In this document: positions 16,910 through 26,017 of the stretch, piece by piece | How the letters are laid out: each line of letters starts with the position of its first letter | Numbering within the stretch: position 1 is the first letter of the stretch | From: Flammeovirgaceae bacterium | GTDB taxonomy: Bacteria; Bacteroidota; Bacteroidia; Cytophagales; Cyclobacteriaceae | Direction of reading: 5' to 3' | Assembly: GCA_020635915.1 (NCBI GenBank) | Contig: JACJYU010000003.1 | Coordinates: 170,409 to 234,408, forward strand | Length of the DNA: 64,000 nucleotides | Notes under the pieces: model-generated | The model's input: the letters and a program-made list of their open reading frames with translations, nothing else | What the model was told of the DNA's origin: nothing | Database searches by the model: none | Translations under genes and position numbers: made by a program

Positions 16910-18781
16910 ATGAAACGTTTTATCCTTTTACTGCTGATGAGCGTGTGTGCCCTGGGGCTGTTGCAGGCTCAGGAGGTCACGCTTGAAAAACTCAAGGAAA
17001 TTGCCATTGTTGACCAGAAGGTGATGATGCCCATGCGCGATGGCGTAAGGCTGGCCACCGATATTTACAGGCCCAAAGGCGACAAGAAGGTGCCCATTAT
17101 TTTTTCCAGGACCCCGTATAATTTCAATACCTGGGTCGATGGGGAGGAGCGCACCCGTAGCTACCAAAGTGCCTACGATGCCGTATCGCGGGGGTATGCC
17201 TACGTGGTTCAAAACGAAAGGGGACGGTTCTTCTCGGAGGGGGAATGGGACATCCTGGGCACGCCAAAAACCGATGGTTATGACGCCTTCACCTGGATGG
17301 CCAAGCAACCCTGGTCGAACGGTAAAATAGGGACCCTGGGGTGCTCCTCCACGGCCGAATGGCAAATGGCCGTTGCCGCCCTGGACCATCCCGCCCATGG
17401 GGCGTTGGTGGCGCAGGGTTTTGGCGCAGGCGTAGGCCGGGTGGGCGAATTTTATGAGCAAGGGAACTGGTACCGTGGTGGGGCCACCCAAATGTTGTTC
17501 ATCGCATGGCTTTATGGCACGCAAAACGACAAATTCCGCCCGATGTTCCCTAAAGATATTACCCAGTCCGACTTGCAAAGGGTACAGCGCTTTTTTGACC
17601 TCGCCCCGGAAATGCCCGCGGTGGACTGGTCTTACGGGCTGAAACACCTTCCCGTAAAGGACATCATCAAAAACGTAAATGGCCCCGAAGGGATTTACAA
17701 TAAAATGATCACCCGCAAACCCAATGACCCCGCCTGGTTTGAGGGAGGCCTCTACCATGACGACAAACCCATTAACGTGCCCGGCTTCTGGTTTGTGTCG
17801 TGGTATGATGTGTCCACAGGCCCCAACCTTGCCCTGTTCAACCATGTGCGCCATAACGTTGCCAACCCCAAAGCGGCAGACAACCAATACCTGGTAATAG
17901 CCCCTACCCTGCATTGCTCCTACAAGCGGGCTACGGAAAATACCATCGTGGGGGAGCGAAGCGTGGGCGATGCCCGGCTAAACTATGACGAACAAATATA
18001 CAAGTGGTTTGACCTCACCTTGAAGGGCGAAGACAACGATTTCAAGTCCACCACGCCAAGGGTACAGTATTACACAATGGGCAGCAACAAATGGCAATCA
18101 TCGGACACCTGGCCGCCCAAAGGGGTTGTCATGCAAGACTTCTACCTGGCCAGTGGCGGCAACGCCAACACCCGGAACGGTGACGGGCAATTGGTGGCAA
18201 AAGCACCTGGCAAGGACATGGCGGACGCATTTATCTACGATCCCGAAAACCCGGTTAATTCGTATGGCGGCAACGTGTGCTGCACGGGAAATGCCGTTAA
18301 AGGAGGGGCGTTCGACCAATCGCAAATGGAGCTGCGCGATGACATCCTGGTTTATACATCAGGACCGCTAAAAGAAGGCATCGAAGTGAGCGGGTTTATT
18401 GAAAGCACGCTTTACCTCTCGTCCGATGTGAAGGACACGGACATAACGATAAAATTCATTGATGTGTACCCGGATGGAAAAGCCTACAACCTGGACGAAA
18501 CCATTCAGCGGGTGCGTTACCGTGAGGGTTACGACAAGGAGGTGTTTATGGAACAGGGAAAAGTTTACGCGGTCAAGATGTCACCGATGTCCACCAGCAA
18601 TTACTTTGAAGCCGGGCACCGCATCAGGGTTGAAATATCAAGCAGTAATTTCCCTAGGTTCGACAGGAACCTGAACACAGGCGGGAACAATTATGATGAG
18701 TCAAAGGGCGTGGTGGCGCACAACGCCATCCATCATTCCAAAAAATACCCCTCCGTCATCCGGGTGCCGGTGGTCAAATGA
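16910..18781 (+). CDS. Secreted CocE/NonD-family hydrolase (peptidase S15-like)
   Basis: A 623-residue exported enzyme with a signal peptide (MKRFILLLLMSVCALGLLQA). Residues about 30-340 form the X-Pro dipeptidyl-peptidase/CocE alpha/beta-hydrolase domain: VMMPMRDGVRLATDIYRP is the family start, and the probable nucleophile lies in TLGCSSTAEWQMAVA. Residues about 380-620 are the C-terminal jelly-roll (YLSSDVKDTDITIKFIDVYP, SSSNFPRFDRNLNTGG). Members cleave acyl or ester/amide bonds, for example glutaryl-7-ACA acylase or alpha-amino-acid ester hydrolase. The nucleophile motif GCSST differs from the common GxSYxG. It stands alone after the ABC-F gene and ends at the hairpin at 18803. Confidence 0.92.
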   Translation: MKRFILLLLMSVCALGLLQAQEVTLEKLKEIAIVDQKVMMPMRDGVRLATDIYRPKGDKKVPIIFSRTPYNFNTWVDGEERTRSYQSAYDAVSRGYAYVVQNERGRFFSEGEWDILGTPKTDGYDAFTWMAKQPWSNGKIGTLGCSSTAEWQMAVAALDHPAHGALVAQGFGAGVGRVGEFYEQGNWYRGGATQMLFIAWLYGTQNDKFRPMFPKDITQSDLQRVQRFFDLAPEMPAVDWSYGLKHLPVKDIIKNVNGPEGIYNKMITRKPNDPAWFEGGLYHDDKPINVPGFWFVSWYDVSTGPNLALFNHVRHNVANPKAADNQYLVIAPTLHCSYKRATENTIVGERSVGDARLNYDEQIYKWFDLTLKGEDNDFKSTTPRVQYYTMGSNKWQSSDTWPPKGVVMQDFYLASGGNANTRNGDGQLVAKAPGKDMADAFIYDPENPVNSYGGNVCCTGNAVKGGAFDQSQMELRDDILVYTSGPLKEGIEVSGFIESTLYLSSDVKDTDITIKFIDVYPDGKAYNLDETIQRVRYREGYDKEVFMEQGKVYAVKMSPMSTSNYFEAGHRIRVEISSSNFPRFDRNLNTGGNNYDESKGVVAHNAIHHSKKYPSVIRVPVVK

Positions 18782-18802
18782 CCCCTCAGGAAAATGGAAA
18801 AG

Positions 18803-18831
18803 AAAGCATTCCTTACCGGGATGCTTTTTTT
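18803..18831. terminator. Bidirectional hairpin terminator
   Basis: AAAGCATTCC and GGGATGCTTT form a 10-bp stem with one G-T pair and a 5-base loop (TTACC), followed on the + strand by seven T. It ends the S15-like gene and also overlaps the 3' end of the convergent symporter gene, whose stop codon lies in the loop. Confidence 0.8.
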
Positions 18832-20516
18832 GTGCCCTGGTTTTCCAGGTATTGTACCCCAAAGGCCACAACCACTACCACCAAACACCCCACGATGTTG
18901 TAAAGGAGGTATGCCATTTTGGTAAAGAAGTAGAAATACAAGATCACGGCCTCGGCCACTATGGCCGCAATAAACACTGCGTTGGACTTGATGTATTTGA
19001 GGTAAAAAGCAGAAAGGAAAATCCCCAGGATCGTCCCATAAAACAAAGACCCGATGATGTTCACAAACTGAATGAGGTTCTCTGCCTGGTTGGCTATCGA
19101 AGCGAACATCATCCCAAAAACAGCCCAGCCTGCGGTAAACCATTTTGATGCCTTTACATAATGGTAATCATCGGCCTCCGGCTTAACGGAGCGCTTGTAA
19201 ATATCCACCGTTGTGGTGGATGCCAACGCATTGAGCTCGGAGGCCGTGGAGGCCATGGCGGCCGAAAAAACCACCGCGAGCAGCAGCCCAATAAGCCCAT
19301 GGGGCAGGTAGGTCATGACAAATGTAATGAACACGTAATCCTTGTCCAGGGTATTGGCGCCCGGTATGGCATCGGCAATTTTTTCCTTTACCTGGTTCCT
19401 TATCCCTTTCTCCTTGTCCTGTATTTTTTCAATGGACTCTTTAGCTTGCTCTATCAAGGCATTGTCCTTCTGGCGTATGGCCCCTACAAGGTTCTCCGCC
19501 TCCTTTCTTTTCTCAACAAAAACCTGGTCGTATTGCGATTCGAGGGACGTAATGTCTTCGGCATACTCCGTTTGCATGGCTTTGTCCTTCAGCGCCTGGT
19601 TGTGGAACACGGGCGCCTGGTTGAATTGGTAAAAGACAAATACCAAAATCCCAATATAGAGGATGATGAACTGCATGGGTACTTTCAGGAGGCCGTTGAA
19701 TATCAAGCCCAACCGGCTTTGCCCCACGGAACTCCCCCCCAGGTACCTCCCCACCTGGGATTGGTCCGCCCCGAAATAGGAAAGGAAAAGGAAAAGGCCA
19801 CCGATCAACCCCGACCAAATGTTGTACCGGTCGCTCAGGTCAAATGACAGGTTGATGAGGTTAAGCTTGCCCATCTCCCCTGCCACCTGAAAAGCCTCGC
19901 CAAAGGTGATATTATTGGGCAATTTGGAGAAGGCAACCCATCCGGCAACAATCATCCCGCCCATGATAATGGTGAGCTGGTATTTTTGGGTCAGGCTCAC
20001 CGCCTTCGTCCCACCGCTCACCGTGTAGATCATCACCAGCGTCCCGATAAAAACAGTGGTGATATTGATGTTCCAGTCCAGCATGGTGGAAAGGATCAGG
20101 GACGGGGCATAGATGGTAATACCTACTGAGAGCCCGCGCAACATCAGAAAGAAAAAAGCGGCCAGGGAGCGGGTTTTTAAGTCAAACCGGCTTTCCAGGT
20201 ATTCATAGGCCGTGTACACCTTTAGGCGGTGGTACAAAGGCACCGCGGTGATGCTGAGGATAACCATGGCCAATGGCAAACCAAAATAAAACTGGAGGAA
20301 ACGCATCCCATCCTCGTATGCCTGGCCGGGCGTGGACAGAAAGGTGATGGCACTTGCCTGGGTGGCCATTATCGACAGGCACACGTTCCACCACGGCAGG
20401 CTTTTGTTGCCCAACAGATAGCCGTCTATGTTCCGGCTGCCGCGGGTTTTCCAGGTGCCATAGGCCACAATAAGGACGAGTGTGGAGAATAGGATTGCCC
20501 AGTCAATGGAATGCAT
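18813..20516 (-). CDS. Sodium:solute symporter (SSS family)
   Basis: A 567-residue inner-membrane transporter with about 13-14 hydrophobic segments. NIDGYLLGNKSLPWWNVCLS and the following IMATQASAITFLSTPGQAYE match SSS helices 2-3. A charged soluble loop of some 80 residues (about 320-400, rich in Glu and Lys) interrupts the helices, a feature of a Bacteroidetes SSS subgroup. Import would be coupled to Na+. Its ATG overlaps the stop of a 40-residue membrane peptide (TAATG), which itself overlaps the deacetylase gene, so the three are one coupled operon. The substrate may be a product of that secreted deacetylase, for example a deacetylated amino sugar; this is inference. Confidence 0.92.
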   Translation of the reverse strand: MHSIDWAILFSTLVLIVAYGTWKTRGSRNIDGYLLGNKSLPWWNVCLSIMATQASAITFLSTPGQAYEDGMRFLQFYFGLPLAMVILSITAVPLYHRLKVYTAYEYLESRFDLKTRSLAAFFFLMLRGLSVGITIYAPSLILSTMLDWNINITTVFIGTLVMIYTVSGGTKAVSLTQKYQLTIIMGGMIVAGWVAFSKLPNNITFGEAFQVAGEMGKLNLINLSFDLSDRYNIWSGLIGGLFLFLSYFGADQSQVGRYLGGSSVGQSRLGLIFNGLLKVPMQFIILYIGILVFVFYQFNQAPVFHNQALKDKAMQTEYAEDITSLESQYDQVFVEKRKEAENLVGAIRQKDNALIEQAKESIEKIQDKEKGIRNQVKEKIADAIPGANTLDKDYVFITFVMTYLPHGLIGLLLAVVFSAAMASTASELNALASTTTVDIYKRSVKPEADDYHYVKASKWFTAGWAVFGMMFASIANQAENLIQFVNIIGSLFYGTILGIFLSAFYLKYIKSNAVFIAAIVAEAVILYFYFFTKMAYLLYNIVGCLVVVVVAFGVQYLENQGTKKASR

Positions 20517-20638
20517 TAAAAAGAATTAGTGATAAACAAATAAACAATGACCTGAATGGCCAGCACAATCATTACCAGCCAATACCATTGGCTCCATCGT
20601 GAAAACAATGGGGGCTTCCCTTCTTCTTCCGACATCAT
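20516..20638 (-). CDS. 40-residue membrane peptide between deacetylase and symporter
   Basis: Reading from the ATG at 20638 gives a charged N-terminus (MMSEEEGKPPLFSRWSQW), one transmembrane helix (YWLVMIVLAIQVIVYLFIT) and a short NSF tail. Its start overlaps the deacetylase stop (ATGA) and its stop overlaps the symporter start (TAATG), so it fills the gap exactly. That arrangement, a clean helix and acidic N-terminus argue that it is translated. Small one- or two-helix subunits precede some SSS transporters, so it may be a transporter accessory subunit. A second Met at codon 2 is equally usable. Confidence 0.75.
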   Translation of the reverse strand: MMSEEEGKPPLFSRWSQWYWLVMIVLAIQVIVYLFITNSF

Positions 20639-23148
20639 TTTCCAGATTTTGTTTTGGGGCTGGCCGGCTTGTTCGTCTTGCCCAGTGAAACAAGGTTGGC
20701 AAATAGTTTATAGGCACCTGGCACGCCTTCGGGCAGCTCCCTAAAAAAAGACAGGCCGGTGTACACGTAATTTCCCTCCCCATACTTCGCTATAAGTAGC
20801 GATCCTTCCGTCAACTCCTCACCGGGGTCTTTCATGGCAATGGGTGCTTCAAACTTAGGGTCCCACTTATTGGGGAAATACAGGCCCCGCTCCTGCACCC
20901 AACCTTCAAAGTCATTGGCGGTTATTTTATTGGGCGCATTGAGTGCCACATGCTGGGGCTTTAAAATTTTTACCTCACTGTCTTCGTCCGTGACCCGGTC
21001 ACGAGACAACGCAAGCGGGTATGGGGAAAATTTGTCCTGGGCAATTTCCAGCCTGGAATTGGTATTGTACTGAACGATCAAAGTCCCCCCCCTTTTTACA
21101 TAGTCGAGCAAGTCGGGCATAAAGTATTGTATCCTCTCATTCGTGTTCAACGCCCGTATGCCCAAAACGACCGCATCAAGCCCGGCAAGGGCAGCGGGCG
21201 CCACTTCATCGTTTTTCAATTCCACCACCTCATACCCCATGTTCCTGAGGGCAGCTGGAATTTGATCCCCTGCGCCTTCCACATACCCAACACGTGCCCC
21301 TTCTTTCTTCAGGTTGATGCGTACCAGCTTGGCTTCGGCAGGCGGCAATAAGGTTTGGATGGGAAAATGGTCATAGGCTATCACCTGCATGGACCGGTCA
21401 AAGGTTTGGCCTTCCAAGGTGGCCTTTGCCTTCAGCACTGATGTGGCCTCTTCATCGGATGGGAACACCCTGAACAAGACCGGTTTTTCCTCGCCCCTAT
21501 GGGAGAGCTCAATGGAATGCCCCGCAGGTTCCGACCGCCAGCCTTTGGGAAGGTCGAGGGAAATCGCCCCCACCAGTTTACGGTCAACGTTTGATTTGGC
21601 CAGCACCGAAACCATCCTTGGGCCGGCATTATTGAAGACCACAACAGGCTCCGACAAATTCAGCGACAAGGGGGGCACCACCTCGACCGGCCGCCAAAGT
21701 TCGCCTTTTACGGGGTCTGTCCATTTATAGATCAACGGCACGGAAAAAGATAACTTTTCCCCATCCAATTCCATCTGGACTTGAAACACAATAGCGGGGC
21801 CATTTTCCGGTTTGCCGATCATGGATTTGTCCTTAACGGTGAAAAGCCCCAGCGAATGGGGTTCGTTCAGCCAATAAGGGCCTGAATAAGGGGCATTGGC
21901 ATTGAGCGTTTTGCTTGCTTTAAACTCCAGCGGCTTGTTGTCGGCCAGGGTGATGTCCATGGTCGAATCATACGACAGCGCTGGGGCGGTTATCCTTTTA
22001 ACTTTTATCGGCAGCCCCGACCGGTTGACCCATTCAAAGGCCGCCCCCACCCTTTCCCCGGGCGCCAGGTAATAGTTGTCGGCCTTTGCCTCCATGTAGA
22101 GGCCCATGCAATCTTCAATTAATTCGTTTACTTCTTTGAGCTTTCGGGTTTTCCATATCCCGTCTTTTAGCCCCATGATTTCCCTGCGTGCCTCCAAAAG
22201 GCCTGGAACGGAAGCGGCAGGATCGTCCTCACTGTATCCCGCTATCAATTTTTCAACTATTGCGCCCACCTTGGCGCCACCCTCCACCCGCGTCCACGTG
22301 GTGTTTATGGTTTCCCAAAGGTTGTCCTTGGCGTGGTAGCCTTTCACAAATTCAAAAAATTCAAGAGACTCCCCCCTGCTTCCTGATGAGCCAAACCCCT
22401 GGCTTTTGTGCTGGGTCCTGCTCAACGCTGCCATTTCGGGGTATGACATGCCCAGCAAGGGATTGTATGCCCCTACGTCCATCGCCACGATGCCGGGGGT
22501 ATTTTGATCTATGTCCTGGTTCCACCACCTGCCGGTGTTGGTATAAATCCCCTTTGCCTGCCAGAGCCCTGTTTCTGGCACCTGATCGGGAAAAGCCGAT
22601 GGGTCGTTGGTAAGGTCAAAGGCTTCCTGGGCGAGGATGGCCGAGGCCGTATGGTGGCCATGCCCTGCACGGGCGTCCGGGGGGAACCGGGTCAAAATGA
22701 TGTCGGGTTGGAATTTCCTCATCACGCGCACCACGTCAGACAACACCTCCTGTTTGTTCCAAATCCTGAAAGTCTCCGTGGCATTTTTTGAATAGCCAAA
22801 GTCGTTGGCACGGGTAAAAAACTGATGTCCCCCATCGATCCTCCTGGCGGCCAGCAACTCCTGTGTGCGTATCACCCCAAGCTGGTCCCTGATCTCAGGG
22901 CCAATCAGGTTTTGGCCACCATCGCCCCGTGTCATGGAAAGGTACCCTGTGGTGGCCAACCGTTCGTTGGAGAGGTAGGCTATTGCCCTGGTGTTTTCGT
23001 CATCCGGATGGGCGGCCACGTACAGCACGGTCCCCAGGAAATTGAGCTTCTTTAGGCGTAACTTGATTTTGGCGGCATCGGGTTGTGTGTGCGGCTGTGC
23101 AAAAGAACTTACCGTGGCACATAAAATAAAGAAGATAACTTTCCTCAT
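20635..23148 (-). CDS. Secreted PIG-L/LmbE-family deacetylase with C-terminal extension
   Basis: An 837-residue exported enzyme with a signal peptide (MRKVIFFILCATVSSFAQ). The N-terminal PIG-L domain shows the metal-binding AHPDDE motif (residues 46-51) and the second metal site in AGHGHHTAS near residue 160. Family members remove N-acetyl groups from sugars (GlcNAc-PI, mycothiol and bacillithiol precursors, glycopeptides). Most are 200-300 residues; this one carries about 500 further residues, including a beta-rich region and a segment like GATase1/ThuA folds near the end (GLDAVVLGIRALNTNERIQY, then YVKRGGTLIVQYNTN). It heads a coupled operon with a small membrane peptide and an SSS symporter. 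I infer degradation and uptake of an N-acetylated glycan or conjugate. Confidence 0.9.
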   Translation of the reverse strand: MRKVIFFILCATVSSFAQPHTQPDAAKIKLRLKKLNFLGTVLYVAAHPDDENTRAIAYLSNERLATTGYLSMTRGDGGQNLIGPEIRDQLGVIRTQELLAARRIDGGHQFFTRANDFGYSKNATETFRIWNKQEVLSDVVRVMRKFQPDIILTRFPPDARAGHGHHTASAILAQEAFDLTNDPSAFPDQVPETGLWQAKGIYTNTGRWWNQDIDQNTPGIVAMDVGAYNPLLGMSYPEMAALSRTQHKSQGFGSSGSRGESLEFFEFVKGYHAKDNLWETINTTWTRVEGGAKVGAIVEKLIAGYSEDDPAASVPGLLEARREIMGLKDGIWKTRKLKEVNELIEDCMGLYMEAKADNYYLAPGERVGAAFEWVNRSGLPIKVKRITAPALSYDSTMDITLADNKPLEFKASKTLNANAPYSGPYWLNEPHSLGLFTVKDKSMIGKPENGPAIVFQVQMELDGEKLSFSVPLIYKWTDPVKGELWRPVEVVPPLSLNLSEPVVVFNNAGPRMVSVLAKSNVDRKLVGAISLDLPKGWRSEPAGHSIELSHRGEEKPVLFRVFPSDEEATSVLKAKATLEGQTFDRSMQVIAYDHFPIQTLLPPAEAKLVRINLKKEGARVGYVEGAGDQIPAALRNMGYEVVELKNDEVAPAALAGLDAVVLGIRALNTNERIQYFMPDLLDYVKRGGTLIVQYNTNSRLEIAQDKFSPYPLALSRDRVTDEDSEVKILKPQHVALNAPNKITANDFEGWVQERGLYFPNKWDPKFEAPIAMKDPGEELTEGSLLIAKYGEGNYVYTGLSFFRELPEGVPGAYKLFANLVSLGKTNKPASPKTKSGK

Positions 23149-23275
23149 GGGTTGAAATGAAGTAATTCTGTTTTAACGGGAAATAATCGCAAAAGGTAGC
23201 AATGATTCCGTTCTTTTATGGGATTAGTTACATGATTTGCACGATAATGCAGTAAGTGGTAAGAATATTCGCGGA

Positions 23276-23719
23276 TCAAAACTTTCCTTGCTTTTCGCCA
23301 TTGATCAATAAAGTGCCATCTTCCTCCACAAAAAGGTGGATACGGCTCGTGTCCCCCTTTTTTGAAAAAAAAACAATATCGAAAGAATAAACGGAAATGT
23401 GGTCTTTCAGGTCATCGGTAAACCCCATATCTATCAAAATTTCATTCCCCACCTTTGCCTTGCGCGAGTAAATGCGGTGCCCCAGGGTATTGGTGACCTT
23501 TACCTTTTCCTCATCTTCGGAAAGACGGGTAGGCGTTATCCTTATTTCAACATAAGGCAATTGGGGTCCTGCAAATTGCGGCTCCCCGGAAGAGCCGGCC
23601 GGCTTGTCCACCGGAGGCTTGGTGCGAAACCCATATTCCAATTTAAACTCAAATTCGTTCCCAGGCTTTAGCGGCACCGGGGCTTGCACAAGAAAAGGGA
23701 AAATCAGTACAACCCACAT
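23276..23719 (-). CDS. Hypothetical exported protein (147 aa)
   Basis: Unknown family. The N-terminus MWVVLIFPFLVQAPVPLKPG is hydrophobic and may be a short signal peptide. The remainder is beta-rich (EFEFKLEYGFRTKPP, LPYVEIRITPTRLSEDEEKV, HISVYSFDIVFFSKKGD, IHLFVEEDGTLLINGE), which suggests a small periplasmic beta-sandwich. The gene lies alone between the PIG-L deacetylase and the Uup gene on the same strand, with 127 and 123 bases of flanking sequence. A 6-bp inverted repeat (GCATAA-AC-TTATGC, 23738-23751) lies 18 bases before its ATG and may be part of its promoter. Confidence 0.7.
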   Translation of the reverse strand: MWVVLIFPFLVQAPVPLKPGNEFEFKLEYGFRTKPPVDKPAGSSGEPQFAGPQLPYVEIRITPTRLSEDEEKVKVTNTLGHRIYSRKAKVGNEILIDMGFTDDLKDHISVYSFDIVFFSKKGDTSRIHLFVEEDGTLLINGEKQGKF

Positions 23720-23842
23720 ATTACGCCCAAATTTTAAGCATAAACTTATGCAAAAAACCAGTACCCTTGCGGCATTGCCCCCCTGGAATGGGCGGCTTGG
23801 CCAGTGCCGGCACCATTGCCTCCCGCACCTTGCGTTACCATA

Positions 23843-25711
23843 CTATCCCAGTTCTTCCAACTCCAGCCACCTCATGGTTTTGGTGTCGATGGAATCGGTA
23901 AGTTCCTTTATCCTTTTGGAGCAACTGACCAGGTCACCGGTTTCCAGCAGCCCTGAGCTTAACTTTCCTATTAAAGCCACCTTTTCCTTTTCCATTTCAC
24001 CTATTTCCCTCTCCAACAACTCGTGCTCCTTTTTTTCCGAAAAGGATATTTTCCTCTTTTTCGAAGGCATGGCCACCGGGGCTTCGGCTTTCTTTTGAAC
24101 AGGCCCTTTTACCTTGGCCGGCATTTCTTCTTCCTGCGCCAACAATTTATAGTCCGAATAATTGCCGTTGGTTACTTTTATATTCCCATTCCCTTCAAAT
24201 ACAAAAAGTTGGTCCACCAGCTGGTCCATAAAATAGCGGTCATGGGAAACCAATACCAGACAGCCTGAAAACCTGGCCAGGAAATCTTCCAGCACGTTGA
24301 GCGATTCAATGTCAAAATCATTGGTGGGCTCGTCCAGCACCAAAAAGTTTGGGTTGCCTACCAGTACTTTTAGCAACTGCAGCCTTTTCTTTTCCCCACC
24401 ACTAAGTTTGCCTATGATATTGTACTGCTTCCCCGGTGGGAAAAGGAAGAGGTCCAAAAAAGCGGAGGCCGAAACCTGGCTTCCATCTGCCAGGGTGATA
24501 AACTCCGCTATCGACTTTACTTCATCAATCACGCGGTGCGCGGGGTTGAGCCCCGCTGCCTCCTGCGTAAAATATCCTATCCTGGTGGTTTGCCCCGGTA
24601 CCACTTCTCCTTGATCAGGAGTGGTTTTTCCTGTGAGCAAATCGAGAAAAGTCGTTTTTCCCACTCCGTTGCCCCCCACTATGCCTATGCGGTCCCCCTT
24701 TTTGAATGTATAGGAAAAACCGTCCACCAGCCGCTGGCCGCCATACCCCTTGGACACATGGTGCAACTCGATGATTTTTCCCCCTTGCCTTGCCTTTTTG
24801 ATGTCAAGCTCCATCGTCTCCTTTTTCAGGTCCTGGGAGGCCTTTTCCTTGAGTTCGTGAAAGGCGTCAATCCTGTATTTTGCTTTGGTGCCCCTCGCCT
24901 TCGGCTGCCGCCTCATCCATTCCAGTTCCTTTTTCAGCAGGTTCCGTGCCTTGGCCACCTCGGCCTTCAATATGTCCTCGCGCCCGGATTTCTTCTCCAG
25001 GAAATAGGCGTAATCCCCCTTATAGGTATAAAGCTTGCCTTTGTCCAGTTCAATAATGGTGGTGGCCACTTTGTCCAGAAAGTACCTGTCATGGCTAACC
25101 ATAATAAGCGTGATGTTTTTGCCTGATAGGTACCCCTCCAGCCATTCTATCGCATCCAAGTCCAGGTGGTTGGTGGGTTCATCCATGATCAGGATATCGG
25201 GGCTTTGCAAAAGCAATTTAGCCATGTGCACACGCTTGCGCTGGCCCCCCGATAACGTGGAAGGGTCCTGGTCGAAATCGGTAATCCCTAGCCTGGAGGT
25301 GACCTCCTTAACTTTTGAATCAAACTCCCAGGCATTGAACTTTTCCATTTCCTCCAGTGCGGCCTGCATTTCCCCGTGCGTGGCCGCACGGTTGTGCAAA
25401 CAGGCCTCGTACTTCATCACCGTGGCGGCCACCTGGTTACTTTCGTCAAACAGCACGTCTTTTACCGTGGCCTGGCCTTCCACATTGCATTGCTGGGAAA
25501 GGTAACCTGGCCGTATGCCTTCATGAAGGCCAATGGTCCCCGTATCGGGGGCAAGCTCCCCAGCAAGTATTTTCAGGAGGGTGCTTTTGCCGGTACCGTT
25601 TTCACCCACCAGGGCAAATTTTTCACCGGCCGAAATGCCCAGCGTGAGGTCCCTGAACAACCAACGGTCGCTATACGATTTCGAAATCTTATCTGCTGAT
25701 AAATAATTCAC
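23843..25711 (-). CDS. uup: ABC-F family ATPase, Uup-type
   Basis: A 622-residue cytosolic protein with two intact ABC ATPase domains: Walker A GENGTGKST and GGNGVGKTT, signatures LSGGQRKR and LSGGEKKR, Walker B ILIMDEPTNHLD and FLVLDEPTNDFD. The C-terminus has a Lys/Glu-rich coiled coil (ISFSEKKEHELLEREIGEME and onward), the Uup C-terminal DNA-binding-type extension. Uup proteins act in ribosome rescue and in genome stability (suppression of precise transposon excision, branched DNA turnover). It differs from the ABC-F at 15193 in having both ATP sites complete. Single gene, no operon partner evident. Confidence 0.94.
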   Translation of the reverse strand: MNYLSADKISKSYSDRWLFRDLTLGISAGEKFALVGENGTGKSTLLKILAGELAPDTGTIGLHEGIRPGYLSQQCNVEGQATVKDVLFDESNQVAATVMKYEACLHNRAATHGEMQAALEEMEKFNAWEFDSKVKEVTSRLGITDFDQDPSTLSGGQRKRVHMAKLLLQSPDILIMDEPTNHLDLDAIEWLEGYLSGKNITLIMVSHDRYFLDKVATTIIELDKGKLYTYKGDYAYFLEKKSGREDILKAEVAKARNLLKKELEWMRRQPKARGTKAKYRIDAFHELKEKASQDLKKETMELDIKKARQGGKIIELHHVSKGYGGQRLVDGFSYTFKKGDRIGIVGGNGVGKTTFLDLLTGKTTPDQGEVVPGQTTRIGYFTQEAAGLNPAHRVIDEVKSIAEFITLADGSQVSASAFLDLFLFPPGKQYNIIGKLSGGEKKRLQLLKVLVGNPNFLVLDEPTNDFDIESLNVLEDFLARFSGCLVLVSHDRYFMDQLVDQLFVFEGNGNIKVTNGNYSDYKLLAQEEEMPAKVKGPVQKKAEAPVAMPSKKRKISFSEKKEHELLEREIGEMEKEKVALIGKLSSGLLETGDLVSCSKRIKELTDSIDTKTMRWLELEELG

Positions 25712-25823
25712 GCCTGCTCAAATTGACCGACAATTTAGCAGAACAATAAAGGAAATAAAGGGCGGCCGATAAAAATCGGGGCACAACCCATAAATTTAAC
25801 ATATCCGGTTTTTCATTAAGGCA

Positions 25824-25916
25824 TTACACTGCCCTGGCCTGCCTCAGGTGTATGCACAGGAAGCACAGGCCCAGTTGAAAAATGGAAAATGCAGCGATGG
25901 CAAAAAATACTAACAT
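25824..25916 (-). CDS. Possible 30-residue membrane peptide
   Basis: An ATG at 25916 opens a 30-codon frame giving a single hydrophobic helix (MLVFFAIAAFSIFQLGLCFL) and a basic tail (CIHLRQARAV). The composition fits a membrane micro-protein, but there is no other support, and chance frames of this size are common. It would be read upstream of uup on the same strand. Confidence 0.25.
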   Translation of the reverse strand: MLVFFAIAAFSIFQLGLCFLCIHLRQARAV

Positions 25917-25928
25917 GGACACATCGGT

Positions 25929-25951
25929 TTTAACTTGAATATGAAGTTAAA
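25929..25951. repeat. 8-bp inverted repeat upstream of the HEAT-like gene
   Basis: TTTAACTT and AAGTTAAA are separated by 7 bases (GAATATG). The location, 67 bases before the ATG at 26018, would suit a regulator site. Confidence 0.4.
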
Positions 25952-26017
25952 CCCATTATAGTAAAATTACTAATATTCAGATAGTTATGTTTAAAATATT
26001 AATGTAAATACTTGATT

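Larger units (their letters stand above)
25712..26017. other. 306-base intergenic region with one possible micro-ORF and an inverted repeat
   Basis: AT-rich spacer between the divergent uup and HEAT-like genes. It holds a small hairpin (CCGAT-AAAA-ATCGG, 25766-25779), a possible 30-codon frame on the minus strand (25824-25916) and an 8-bp inverted repeat at 25929-25951. I see no RNA gene. Confidence 0.6.

Noticed and set aside
16928..17914. 328-codon frame antisense to the S15-like hydrolase
   Set aside because: Shadow frame; the sense strand has signal peptide and family motifs.
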